Shown here one piece after another: positions 43,384 through 54,428 of a stretch of 64,000 nucleotides of DNA; the stretch's first letter is position 1; the number at the start of each line of letters is the position of its first letter. The notes beneath the pieces are model-generated. The model was not told the DNA's origin, did no database searches, and saw nothing but the letters and a program-made list of their open reading frames with translations. The stretch comes from Campanula takesimana (taxonomy: Eukaryota > Streptophyta > Magnoliopsida > Asterales > Campanulaceae). The DNA is taken from positions 1,826,407 to 1,890,406 of the forward strand of contig JAOWBW010000086.1 in NCBI GenBank assembly GCA_026119855.1, given 5' to 3'. The translations under genes were made by a program, and so were the position numbers.

Positions 43384-44892
43384 ATGGTTCTTAGAGAATT
43401 TAGTGTCTCTGAACTTAACATCTCGTGAAGATCCATGCTTATATGTCTAACATATTTTTGTGCTTGAACACCCACCCTATTTGATCATCTTGGATCATTT
43501 CCCCAAGTTTCCATATTTTTGGTAAGACGAAGCGAGGTCACGAGTTAGAGACTCCTAGGGTAGTTTCTAGGGGGGACATTAATCACCTTCCTTGGGCTCG
43601 ATGGTACTGACCGGCAAACTCGTTGGCACCTTTTTGGTGCATCCCCTCATGCCCACCGACTACTTATGTTGGGTTTTGAATTAATAGAATTTGGAAATTC
43701 TCCTTGTGCTTAAATTTATTTATTTGATTACAAAGAATCATTTACTTCTTCTCGTTTGTGATTTTAGGAGAATGAAATTGAATGCTCGACGGACTAGTGG
43801 AATCATGAAGCTCAATCAAAGTCGAAGCAAACTTGAATGCAAGAAGAACATACGGCACCAAGAACAAATTTGAGGGGGAACCGAGCCTTTTTAAGGATTT
43901 GTTTTGACTCATTTTCCTCAGAAACACATATCACCATTTTAGGGGGAACAAATAACCTCTCAAGGAAATGTCTTAGACCCCATTGCATCAACAAACCATC
44001 CCAAAATACCCATTTTTGAATGAAAACAAGTTGCTGGAAATCTGACTTTCAGCTTTGACACCCTTCACGGAAATTGCAATCTCTTTCTCCCCGCTCGACG
44101 AAATTGCAATCCGATTTTTTGTGAGTAAATTAGACTCATAGACCGTTCCAGAAAGCATAAGCTCATAGCCTTCAACCTTGTGAGTCAATACCAGATTTCG
44201 CTTGAAGTTCCTGTTCTGGACAGCTAACCCCAACGTCTTGGACAACTAAGACTTAGCCTCTTGACAGCTAAGACCCAACCTCTTCGACAGCAAAACCTTT
44301 GACACCAAACCATTGAAAAGAACACCCTTGAAAACCCCCAAACACTGAACCTCAGTCAGATAACCCACCCTAAGAAAGCAACCCTGAAACTCTTGATAGC
44401 TAACCCTAAAAACCTTGACAACTGACCCCAATTCTGGTTTGACACCTTCCACGAAAAACACAATATCTCACTCTCTCCATATCGAAACCCCAAACCGATT
44501 TTTCCTGTGTAAACTAGACAAATAGGGATTTCCAAAAAGATCTACTACACATTATGATTCATTATGAGTGAAAATCGACACCTGTTTGAAGTAGGCAGTA
44601 GACCCTACATTTCCAGACAGCAGACTCTTTTCAAACACCTCTCATCAAAAACGCAGTATCTCCCTCTTCAAAACTTGAAATCCCGAGCCGTATTTTCACA
44701 CATAAAGCTAAATCATAGAAACTTCCAAAAAGAATACCCACACACCCTTGAACCTTGTGAGAAAGTACAAAAAATCGGTGCAGTTAGCCCAAAAATCTGC
44801 TCAGATTTTTTAAGAGCAAATTATTGTCATCTCTTTTTGTTATAGAGTTTTGAAGCAAGCCATTAAGAGTCTAAAATGACCAATCTTTCACC
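43384..44892 (+). other. interior of the 4.2-kb element, non-coding, with modules
   Basis: No gag or pol motif. Three degenerate modules of about 80 bp begin near 44062, 44446 and 44640, each running from (T/A)C(A/G)-rich ...CAAT/GTATCTC through an AAAC/GAAA purine segment to CCGATTTT-like and TAGA/AATCATAG ends. A related segment exists in the LTR (42165-42250). CAGCTAA words recur (44220, 44264, 44398), as in the Sirevirus. Confidence 0.5.
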
Positions 44893-44906
44893 AAAAAGGG
44901 GGAAAT
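44893..44906 (+). other. polypurine tract
   Basis: AAAAAGGGGGAAAT directly before the second LTR, identical to the tract of the Sirevirus (4685-4698, minus strand). Confidence 0.85.
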
Positions 44907-46246
44907 TTTTAGGTCCTAACTTAATGTTTTGGTAAAGATTGATCATTTAACTAACGAGTTAAAGTTAAGTGGTCAAACATGTCAAGAAAGAAAAGTTGCC
45001 AAACTTACACAAAGACCCCTCCATGTTTTCTAAGTTTTTCAACAGTGATTTTCTCTACCTATCGAGACCGAGAAATATTCAATATTAGACTCGTTCGAAA
45101 TCTAATTTAATGAGCTACAACAGTGTGCAATCAGATTTTGCAATTATCCAACCAGTGAAAAGTTACACCCAAATTACCAAAAGGTGAAAACAACGATAGC
45201 CAAAAGTTGATGGTTCAAAGTGAAAGTTTGCTTTTCATCATCCTACACATTCAAGACTACACATTCACGTGGAAGACAAGTTTATGAAGCTGCTATTGTT
45301 CATTTCCCCAACAATATGCATTCAAGTTTAAAGACCAAAAACATTGAAGACCATTGACTGAGCATTGAAGCCCCAACAAGAACCAAGCTTCAACAATGGC
45401 TACTTCCTCTTTTCCCTTATAAATTGAAACCAAACACCCCTTTTACCAGTGTACATCCCACACCAAAATTACCCTCCTTCAGAATGCTTTCACCTAGTGT
45501 GTGCAATAAACACCAATTGCACACACTAAGGTTTACACTCCAAGAACCCAACCCTTTAACCCTTCACCATTTATCCACTATTGTGTTTGCACCACCATAT
45601 CTCTCCTACCCAAGTGAGCAATATACACCAATTGCCCCATTATGTTTTAACCCTTCACCATTTATTCCCTCACCCTTTTAAACCTTTGAACATCAACCCA
45701 ACCAAACCTTGCAAACATTAAGGGGGAACACCGAGCTAAAGCATAGCTTCCATCCGATAACTCTAGTGTCAATCCAAGGAAGAACTACATTGATATTCAC
45801 ACTTGTGAGTTTTATTTTCTTTTTTCGCTTTGGAAGAAGCAACCTTAATTGATGAGTCAATTAAGTAGAGGGGGTTCGAGGAACTTGCCTTATCAATTCT
45901 TGTAACTCATGTAGAAGAGAATATTATAGTGAATTGATCTCACTTGTCAGGGACAGTGGGGGGGGGGGGATGTATGAGATGGGTTTTGCCTCCGAACCAC
46001 TTGAAAAATTGTCGCCTCTTGTCTCTTTTTATTTCTTGTCTTGCACTTTAATTTTCAATTTCATTTATATTTCTTGCTTTAATATATTATTTCTTGATCA
46101 CATAGACAAGATAAAATTGACAAAAAAAATTAGGAATATATATGTTAGACAACAACTATAAGGCTTAAGAAAATATCTATTCCGCTGCGCATATTTCTCT
46201 ATCATTTTGACCTTAAGAGTGTTTTAATGAAAACCGGGACCTTTCA
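44907..46246 (+). repeat. 3' LTR of the 4.2-kb element
   Basis: 1340 bp. It matches the 5' LTR with roughly two percent differences and a longer G run (GGGGGGGGGGATG near 45957). The first bases are TTTTAGG instead of TGTTAGG. Confidence 0.9.
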
Positions 46247-46251
46247 GGTTT

Positions 46252-46652
46252 TAAGGTGGAGGAACCTCCAACATAGTTCATTGCCGGCCCAGTCCAGCCC
46301 ATGCTAACACTTGGGCCTCTCGCTTCTTCTTACACAATCTCTAATTCTAAGAAAAACTTTAACTAAAAAATTAAGAACACATAATTATCTTTAAATCTAA
46401 AACCTATTATTTATTCAAAAATTAATAGTACTATCTCTACCAAATTTTTAGGAATAGTTATTGAAATTGTTAAATATTTGGCAAAACTTAATAAAATGAG
46501 TGGAGATTACGAAAATGTAGTATATGTGTGGCAAAAAAATGAAGAGGGGAATGAGTGGGTAAATAGTAGTGTTGGTTGAATAAAATGAGTGGTGGAAAAT
46601 GAATAGAGATAATGAGTGAGGTTAAACGGTGCGGTTGGTTAATATACATATA
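46252..46652. other. intergenic, no gene seen
   Basis: AT-rich; GCCGGCCCAGTCCAGCCC near 46284 is the only GC-rich patch. Its A/G-rich right half (46540-46640) looks like one half of a larger decayed MITE around the Stowaway insertion. Confidence 0.4.
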
Positions 46653-46909
46653 CTCCCTCTGTTCCAGGTATGTTGCAACAATTTGACTTTTTTTGGTCAA
46701 CATAATTGAACTTTGACCAAACATTGATGTCGATATAATCATTGTAATGAAATTCTAAAAAATGTTATTGACAAATCATTAAGTGATTTATCAATAACAG
46801 TTTTTAAAATTTCATTGTGATCATTAGTTTGACACCAATGCTTGGTCAAAGTTAATGTATGTTGACCATAAAAAGTCAAATTGTTGCAACTTACCTGGAA
46901 CGGAGGGAG
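46653..46909. mobile_element. Stowaway MITE, 257 bp
   Basis: CTCCCTCTGTTCCAGGTA at the left and TACCTGGAACGGAGGGAG at the right, with TA on both sides: the Tc1/mariner Stowaway consensus. The whole unit can fold into one long hairpin (TTGCAACAATTTGACTTTTT pairs with AAAAAGTCAAATTGTTGCAA). Confidence 0.95.
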
Positions 46910-47977
46910 TATATATTAAAACATTTCCATTTTAGGTGGTGTCACTTGTACTGGGACGAACCGAAAAGAAAATAAGTGTCAGTTGTGTTGGGACTGATGG
47001 AGTATATATATAGGAAGGTGCTCAAATGAGAACCAAATAATATGAGATCCATTGAGAACATCTATAGCCGTCGGATTAGAAATGAGTGTGCGGCTCAGAT
47101 TAGAAGGTTGTTTGAAAAACGCGGTGGCATTTTTGCAATTTCTGCGAACTATGCGGCTAGGACGTCATTTGACCTTCACTCTAAAATTCTAAAAATAGAG
47201 TTTTTTTTGCTCCAACGGAAATCTAAACATTACTCTATTATAGAGCAACTTTATCCCTTGCTCTAAATTTGGTGCAAGAGACACTTTTGCGCTATTCCCT
47301 TTTTCTTCTTTCTTTTTCTTTTTAAATATCTATTTTTTATTTTTCTTTCTAATATATATGAAAAGATTTTACTATATAAAATTCTATAATCTGATATTAT
47401 TTATATATGTTAAATAATAGTGAATATTTTTACTCTATTCTTATTTAGTAAATGATTTGAAGCAAACAGTTGGAAATATTTGATACAAAAACTGCACCTC
47501 ATAGATTATAGTAACAAAATTAAATCTATTTTTATATGAAATAATAAATTAATAAAAACAATAATTAAAAAAAAAAAGATGACAAAATAATAATTCTTAT
47601 TTAAAACATTAATAAACTAATTGGTTAACTGGTAAAATTGGACCCTTAATATTTAATAGAATGTCAATAAAGAGCTCTAGATTGCAATTTTCCTAAGTTA
47701 ATGTTTGTTAGGGGTTTATATATAACAATTTTTTGTAACATAATTATTACTTAATCCGTCTTGAAAATTTTGTCCCTTTGACTTTTATAGTCACTTTAAC
47801 TTAATTTTGACCATTCATAAAAAAAACACAATACAATTCTATAAATTTAAATTTCTAGTATTAATAATGGTAAATAAATAACAATTTTAATTTGTATAGG
47901 GATATGTAGATTTACATTAATTTGTAGTCAAAAAGTTTCATTAAGTCAAAAATAAAAGAGAAAGTGAGACAAACTTT
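46910..47977. other. intergenic, AT-rich, no gene seen
   Basis: TTGGGACTGATGGAGTATATA near 46989 looks like one end of a second Stowaway-like element without a clear partner. The stretch 47150-47290 (TTACTCTATTATAGAGCAAC) has MITE-like words. No frame, tRNA or pol III motif stands out. Confidence 0.4.
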
Positions 47978-48105
47978 TGTTGGGTTTTGCACAATCATGT
48001 GCAGCGGAATAAACCCAAAACCATAGATCCATTCAAGATGATTAAATTAATATGGGGATGAATTTAGAATACTAACCGCGATGATGTTTTAAAATGTTTG
48101 AATCT
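47978..48105 (-). repeat. LTR end fragment, same family as the 17.4-kb solo LTR
   Basis: On the minus strand this matches the last 130 bp of the solo LTR at 17356-18838 (GAAGATTCAAA...ATCATCTTGAATGGATCTA...TTTTGGGTTTA...GCAAAACCCAACA). It joins the pol end of the Tork element at a short shared word (GAAGATTCAAA), suggesting a microhomology-mediated deletion that removed that element's own 3' LTR. Confidence 0.75.
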
Positions 48106-49857
48106 TCAACTTATCAAGATTCACAACCTTGGTCAACATGTCAGCCGGTTCTCCGATCATTAAATCTTCTCTAGCCTTAAGATCTTCCTCTCCAAGAGAT
48201 GTTTGATGTAGTAAAACCTCAGCTCGAAGTGGTTTGTCCTTGAATGAAATGTTGGATTCCTTGCTAGATGTATTGCACTCTGATTGTCACTATCGAGAGC
48301 ATTACCATTTCGCGTCTTCCCAAGTTCACCTAAGAAACTCTGCAACCATACCATCTATTTGCTTGCCTCTATCACTTCCACATATTCTGTTTCCACAGTA
48401 GACTGAGCCACGATCTTCTGCAATTTAGAAGCCTAGGAGATAGCCGTACCACCCAATGTAAACACATAACCCGTAGTACTTCTCCTCTTATCAAGATCAC
48501 TTAATGCCAAATCCGCATCGACATAACCCGCTAACATGACATCCTTTCTTGAGAAACATAGAGCCTTACCAGCAGTATCCTTTAAGTAACGAAGGATACA
48601 TTTAACTGCTTCCCAATGTTGCTTCCCTGGATTGCCCATGTACCGGCTGACTACTCCCACCGCATGTGCAATGTCCGACCTTGTACACACCATTTCATAC
48701 ATTAGACTCCCCACCGCCGAAGCATATGGAGTCCTACCCATCTTGTCACGCCCCTCCTTATCCTTAGGTGAGTCCTTTTCGGACAGCTTAAAGTTTATAC
48801 CCAATGGTGTACCAGTTGGCTTTGCCTCTTCCATGAAAAATCTTGCCAAGACCTTCTCGACGTACTCTGATTGTGAAAGAACCAACTTACCTGACTCCCT
48901 GTCAATCCGCATGCCCAAGATTTTCCTGGCCTCTCCTAAATCCTTCATCTCGAACCGCTCCGACAACTGTGTCTTCAATCTTTATACCTCTCTATCGCTA
49001 GAGCCCGCTATTAACATGTCATCCACATATAACAGCAAGATAATGTACCCGTTGTCCGTGTTCTTGAAGTAACAACAAAGATCCGCCTCACATCTAACAA
49101 AGTTAATGTCATGCATGAATCCATCAAACTTCCTGTACCACTGCCTAGGAGCTTGTTTAAGGCCATATAAGCTCTTAGTCAACCTGCAAACCAGTTGCTC
49201 GTTACCCTTAGACAAGTATCCCTCTAGTTGTACCATGTAAATTTCTTCCTCCAAATCCCCATGAAGAAAGGCCGTCTTTACATCCATCTGTTCCAACAAT
49301 AAATTATCTGCAACTACTAACCCCAGAACCATTCTGATAGTAGTCATCTTCATAATATGAGTGAAGACCAAGGTGTAGTCAATACCGTATTTTTGCTTAA
49401 ACCCTTTTACAGCCAACCTTGCCTTGTAACGCTTACTGTAGTTTGCTTCCTCCTTGATCCTGTAAACCCACTTGTTATGCAATGCCTTCTTCCCCTTAGG
49501 TAGTTTAATCAACTCCCAAGTTTCATTGGCCTTTAATGAGTCCATCTCATCATCCATTGCATCTTTCCACTTATCACCAAGTGTACTGCGAACAGCCTCC
49601 GCATAACACTCCGGTTCACCGCTATCTGTTAACAGCAAATAGTAATTCGAAAGAGAATACCTATCAGGTGATCCACGCAATCTACTGGATCTGCGCAGTG
49701 GAATATCTGGTCCTGGAGTATGTGGTTCATCTTCAGTGACCCCCTGATCTTGGTCATTATGAGCCGTCCTATTCCCACCCGAGTCTGGAATATCCACCTC
49801 AATAACCTTTGGTTCCGAACTTATCCCATCAGATGCTCCGTTTCTGTCCTTGTACAA
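48106..49857 (-). pseudogene. pol: Tork reverse transcriptase and RNase H
   Basis: 49857-48982 holds the RT start (WKDAMDDEMDSLKANETWELI), QMDVKTAFLHGDL and the active site LLLYVDDML. After a stop the reading continues at 48978-48433 (LSERFEMKDLGEARKILGM to the RNase H start). 48354-48160 carries LDSDNQSAIHLARNP and the H-x-ELR-x-Y-x-IK motif. The last trace is PADMLTKVV near 48130. At least three disabling breaks. Confidence 0.88.
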
Positions 49858-49860
49858 AAC

Positions 49861-50541
49861 CTACTCATTGAATATAACATTCCAACTATGAATAACCTTA
49901 TGATTTTGGTCATCCCAAAACTTATATCTGAAGTCATCCCCGCCATAACCAATGAACGTACACTTTACAGACTTAACATCTAATTTAGTTCTATCAGCAG
50001 AGTCTATATGAACATATGAAGCGTAGGCAAATATGCGAAGGAAGGACAAATTTACCTGTTTGCCACTCCATGCTTCCTCTGGAATTTCATTCCCCAATGG
50101 TACCGAAGGTCCTCAATTGATCAATAAAGCCGCTGTGTCAACCACATATGCCCAGAACGTCTTCGGAAGTCCACACTTCAACCTCATACTTCTAGCCCGC
50201 TCGTTCAATGTCCTGTTCATCCTCTCTTCAACCCCGTTATGTTGAGGTGTCCCGTTAGGGGTTTTAACCATACGAATCCCATTCGCATCACAATATTCCT
50301 TGAACTCCCCGAGCTCATACTCCCCACCATTATCAGACCTCAAGGATTTAACCTTGAGTCCCATCTGTGTCTCTAACAAGGCCTTCCACTTCTTAAATAC
50401 CCCAAAAGCTTCATCTTTCCATTTTAAGAAGTAAACCCAGACCTTCCTTGTAGAATCATCAATGAAGGTCATGTAATATGACGCACCACCTATAGAAGTT
50501 ATCGGGGCCGATCCCCATAAATCCGTGTGAACCAAACACAC
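49861..50541 (-). pseudogene. pol: Tork integrase core
   Basis: 50541-50113 contains HTDLWGSAPITSIGGA with the first Asp, SLRSDNGGEYELGEF with the second, and QHNGVEERMNRTLNERARS with the Glu: a full D,D35E set. 50097-49861 carries the C-terminal extension (FIGYGGDDFRYKFWD). A stop separates the two frames and the zinc domain upstream is out of frame. Confidence 0.88.
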
Positions 50542-50622
50542 AGTCTTCGCAAATCCCCATGTCGTCTGTCTTCAAACCCGGTAGTCTTCCCTTTGAGCAA
50601 AGTACCTGCATCCCCTTCTCAC

Positions 50623-51839
50623 TCATGTAACCCAATCGATTATCCTTGGTGCTATTCGCCTAATAAAATGTACCCTCCTTATCACCTCAAGCGATCTCAG
50701 AATCTCCCTTGGTAATAATCCAGTTCCTGCAGCTAAAGTTACCGTGTAACCTTCTTCATCTAGCTGCCCAACTGATAACAGGTTCTTTTTCAAACCCGGA
50801 ATGTGTCTGACCCCGTGTAGATATAAGACCTTCCCGTCCGATGCTCCTATTCTGACATCCCCCTTCCCCTTGATTTCTAAAGGCTCGCCATCCGCCAGAT
50901 AGACCATTCCGAAATCACCAGAAGTATAATTTTCCATCTCCTCTGCATGCCCGCGTGAGTTGAATGATGCCCCCGAATCCAGCACCCATGATTCTAGTGC
51001 ACAACTAACACTCAGAATCAGTACATCTTCACCCTCAGTTACCACATTCGCCGATTTATCCCCTCGCCTGGAAAAATCCCTCTTGTAGTGTCCTAACTCC
51101 TTACAATGATAGCACACAACCGATCCTCGTGAGACCCTTGGTCTTTCTTTGTTCTCCACGGCTTTACCCTTACCACTGATTACGCTTTCCCTTGATTCCG
51201 TTCCCTCTTTGTTGCTAGAACCCTGCCTTCCCCTACTAGTGGTAGCCAAAATCAATCTCGAAGTAGACGGTGTCCCCAACTTCTTCATACAATTTTCCTC
51301 GCTCAGAAGTAAATCCTTGACATCATCAAACTTCAATTTATTCTTATCTGCTGAAGCACTTAACGCTGTAACCGTCCCGCTCCAACTCGCTTGCAAGGAT
51401 GCTAGAAAAACCAAAGCATGAACATCATCACCGAAAGTAATCTCTAATGCAGCCAATGAGTCTATGACGTCCATATACTCATCGATGTGTTTAGCTAATG
51501 ATCCTCCCTCTTGAATTTTGAGATTCCCCATCTTGTGAATCAAATCAACCTTGTTGACTACAGATGGTGTTTCAAATCTCTCAGTAAGATAATCAAGTAG
51601 CTTCTTCGTGGTCTTAGCCTTCTTGGTGGTTTTCGCGATCCATTTCGACAAAGTAGATCTAATAACCCCAAGGTCTTCCTATCCAAGATATCCCAGTCTT
51701 CCTGTTTTTCTCCTTTCGGTTTGACTCCTAATAGAGGTTTATAGAGATCCTTACCATACAAGAGATCTTCTATTTGCATCCTTCAAAACGCATAGCCAGA
51801 ACCATCAAACTTTTCCACCGCTTGTTTATCCTTGCCCAT
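50623..51839 (-). pseudogene. gag: Tork gag and protease
   Basis: ATG at 51839 (MGKDKQAVEKFDGSGYAF), then TGA where a Trp is expected, a frameshift near 51660, and a long open frame (51651-50623) with the gag core, the knuckle CYHCKELGHYKRDF (last Cys replaced by Phe) and the protease WVLDSGASFNSRG. The broken knuckle and the stops make it non-functional. Confidence 0.85.
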
Positions 51840-51881
51840 TATTGACTGCTTGAATAAACCCTTGGCTCGTCTAACCAAATA

Positions 51882-51893
51882 TCTGATACTAGT
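51882..51893 (-). other. primer-binding site of the Tork element
   Basis: On the minus strand AACTAGTATCAGAT follows the LTR end CACAACA and aligns with TGGTATCAGAGC with mismatches. Confidence 0.65.
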
Positions 51894-52348
51894 TGTTGTG
51901 GTATAGACCCTCCAAACCAAACAGATTGCTAGAATATAACACACAAACCCAACAAGCAATAACGATAAAAGAAGCAAAAACAGTAAAGAGACACAAAGAA
52001 TTGTTTACCTAGTTCGTCAATATTTTTTTACTACGTCTAGGGGCACTACCAAGCCAGGATCTTGCAATATAATATGTAAATTTGGAGTTACAATGAGTTA
52101 TGGGGCGGAACCCTGGTTATATACAAAACCTAGAGTAAATCCAAACCCTAGTCAAAGAAGGAATCCTAAACTCAGTCGAATTTGGCCCAGCCCGTTTCCC
52201 CGCCATGGTGTGCGTCCGCACACTTTGTCCTGTGCGGTCGCCCAAGATGTTCACCAATGGCCCTGAAACCAACCTGGTTGTTTGGGTGCCGGCACAGCCC
52301 ATTTCCTTTCGCTCTGATCGATAGTCCGGTTGGTCCTCTACTCCAACA
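51894..52348 (-). repeat. 5' LTR of the Tork element
   Basis: 455 bp, starting TGTTGGAGTAGAGG at 52348. In element sense GTGTGCGTCCGCACAC (52208-52223) and TGTGCGGTCGCCCA (52231-52244, plus-strand reading) precede the TATA box TTGTATATAACC (52116-52126) by about 84 bp. Confidence 0.75.
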
Positions 52349-53164
52349 AAAGAGTCCTACTTAAGACCAGGAGGTTATGGAATCCCAAGCATTGGCAATC
52401 AATTTTTATTTTATAGAATTGAGGTTGGGAAGTGTGGCCGGAGATGGTGGCGGCGGGTGGTCGGAGGTGACTGAAGGACCGACGGCGGTATTACGCAGTG
52501 GGTGGCGGGGGTGTCACGGGGTCGATGGTGGTCAGAGGTCCGGTGGTGACCGGAGGTCCGGCTGTCAGCGGTGGTGGCCTACGCCAACTTGCATGTGGCA
52601 AGTGGTTGTCAAAAAATGGTGAAAGGTAAGAAGGGATAGAAATGTTTATTTGGGATTAAGGGTATTTTTTCCATTTAAATATAATTACGGATTTGTAAGT
52701 ATTTGATTTCAGACATAGGTATTGATTGGTTAAATTAGAAAATGTGTGACCCTTATGTGCTAGGGACTTATTTGTAAAAACCCCAAACTAGTTTAGGTAT
52801 GAAATTCAAAGTTGACCTATAGTTTGGATAATATTTTTTAAAACTTTGCCTACATATTTATAAATTATTCTTAATAACTAACTAAGTGAAGGATTAAATT
52901 GCAATAAAATTCACTGTACGAAGCTTTTACCCAATTATAGTTTATAAAGATCAAACTTGCAATGAAGAAATTTGTATAAGCTTTATTTTGCAATTATTTC
53001 TCAAAGAATATTACAAATATGATATATCTTTCCTAGATTTTAATTTTTTTTTATTTGTCTCTAACTTTAAAATCTGATGTAATTTTTCATTAATAATTGT
53101 CTTAATTATTTTAATTTTAAAAATGTAAGGTATTCAAATATGATGTATCTTTCCTAGAAAGAAA
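52349..53164. other. repeat-like DNA with a GC-rich patch, no gene
   Basis: The G-rich 52430-52600 (GGCCGGAGATGGTGGCGG and similar) gives an 81-residue frame at 52377-52622 that I consider chance. It resembles the GC patch in the foldback spacer at 15000. GGGACTTATTTGTAAAAACCCC (52767-52788) recalls a MULE-type end. The rest is AT-rich. Confidence 0.4.
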
Positions 53165-53243
<79 letters not shown>

Positions 53244-54157
53244 GTTGGTGAGTAGGGTTGTGGGTTTGACATCTGTACAAGTTTTAGTAAAAGCTTGAAT
53301 TTGGAGAAGCCACATCAACATCATCCTAAAATGTAATGACTTTTGATATTCTCTTTCTTAGCTAATACTATTAGTTAATCATATTAGTAATTACAAAAGT
53401 TAAATATTACTATTAATAGTATAAGTTAATCATTACTATTAATAGTATTAGTTAACTATAGTAGTTGCTATACAAGTTAAATATTACTATTAATAGTATT
53501 AGTTAACTATAATAGTTATTATATTAGTTAGCTATTACTATTAATAGTATAAGTTAACCATTACTATTAATAGCATAAGTTAACTATTACTATTAGTATT
53601 ATAGTTAATAATAGTAGTTACTATACAAGTTAAATATTTCTATTAATAGTATTAGTTAATTATAGTAGTTACTATATTAGTTAACCAATACTATTAATAG
53701 TATTAGTTAACTATAATAGTTACTATATAAGTTAGTTTTTACCATTAATAATATTAGTTAACTATAATAGGCTATATACATTAACTATTACTATTATTAG
53801 TATTAATTAATTTATAATAGTTATTTGATAAGTTAAATTATTAATTTTAAATATTAATTAATTATACTAATTACTATATCGATTAACTATTATTATTAAT
53901 AATATTAGTTTATTTTAATAATTAAAATAAAAATTATTGTATAGATCAATCATTGCTATTAATATATATTAACTATTACTATTAATATTATTAATTAATT
54001 TTAATTGTTATTACACTAATAATAATTATATAGATTAATTATTATTATTATTAATTGTAATAGTTAAAATAATGATTACTATATTAGTTAACTATAATTA
54101 AAATATTTTTTAAGACATAATATTGGTTTTCCGTGCAGAGCACGGGTTACTCGCTAG
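53165..54157 (+). mobile_element. non-autonomous Helitron, 993 bp
   Basis: It starts A/TCTATATATATA and ends CTAG/T, with the hairpin CCGTGC-AGA-GCACGG at 54131-54145. After the (TA)n run it reads ATTAAAGTTGG...TTTGGAGAAGCCACATCAACA like 28744-29751 and carries the same A/T palindromic array (53350-54090). It lies about 270 bp upstream of the Vps62-like pseudogene. Confidence 0.9.
53167..53239. repeat. (TA)n microsatellite at the Helitron 5' end
   Basis: About 36 TA units directly after the TC terminus. The sister Helitron has a similar run at 29700-29745 in the same relative place. Confidence 0.95.
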
Positions 54158-54378
54158 TAAAATTAATGAGATCATGTCTTTAAACATCAAAGAGTAATAA
54201 CATCTCTAATTTTAAAATCTATCTTTCAAACATTGGTCAATTTACAATCCAGAAAGAAAATCTCTATGCCACTTTTTAGTTTCATTATCCCAAAACAATA
54301 AAATAAAAAATCATCTGTGATATTGTAACAATTTTTTTGTTACTTTTCTGTATCCATAGCACCATCCCGATTCCTCCT

Positions 54379-54387
54379 TTTATACAT
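54379..54387 (+). promoter_or_regulatory. possible TATA box of the Vps62-like gene
   Basis: TTTATACAT lies about 45 bp before the ATG at 54429. A weak match in an acceptable place. Confidence 0.3.
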
Positions 54388-54428
54388 GCTTGTCGTCCCA
54401 TTTTTTACTCCCATTTAATGCCAATAAA

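Larger units (their letters stand above)
42034..46246 (+). mobile_element. non-autonomous Sirevirus-like LTR element, 4.2 kb
   Basis: Two LTRs (42034-43369, 44907-46246) with a perfect GGTTT duplication (42029-42033 and 46247-46251). The PBS TTGGTATCAGAGC (43371) follows the first LTR and the polypurine tract AAAAAGGGGGAAAT precedes the second. The interior is only 1.5 kb and has no gag or pol. The LTR end (GACCTTTCA), the polypurine tract and the block GGGGGTTCGAGGAACTTGC are shared with the Sirevirus at 3.5-14.5 kb, a plausible source of enzymes. Confidence 0.9.
48106..52348 (-). mobile_element. Tork/Tnt1-type copia, lacking its 3' LTR
   Basis: Gag, protease, integrase, RT and RNase H follow in copia order on the minus strand, in several frames with stops. 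A 455-bp 5' LTR (51894-52348) has TGTTGG...CACAACA ends. The 3' LTR is gone: pol runs into a fragment of an unrelated LTR at 48105. Gag and RT wording (VEKFDGSGYAFW-type start, LLLYVDDMLIAG) is that of the Tork (Tnt1) lineage. Confidence 0.88.

Noticed and set aside
52377..52622. Gly/Arg-rich 81-aa frame
   Set aside because: G-rich DNA keeps frames open by chance; no homology and no promoter.
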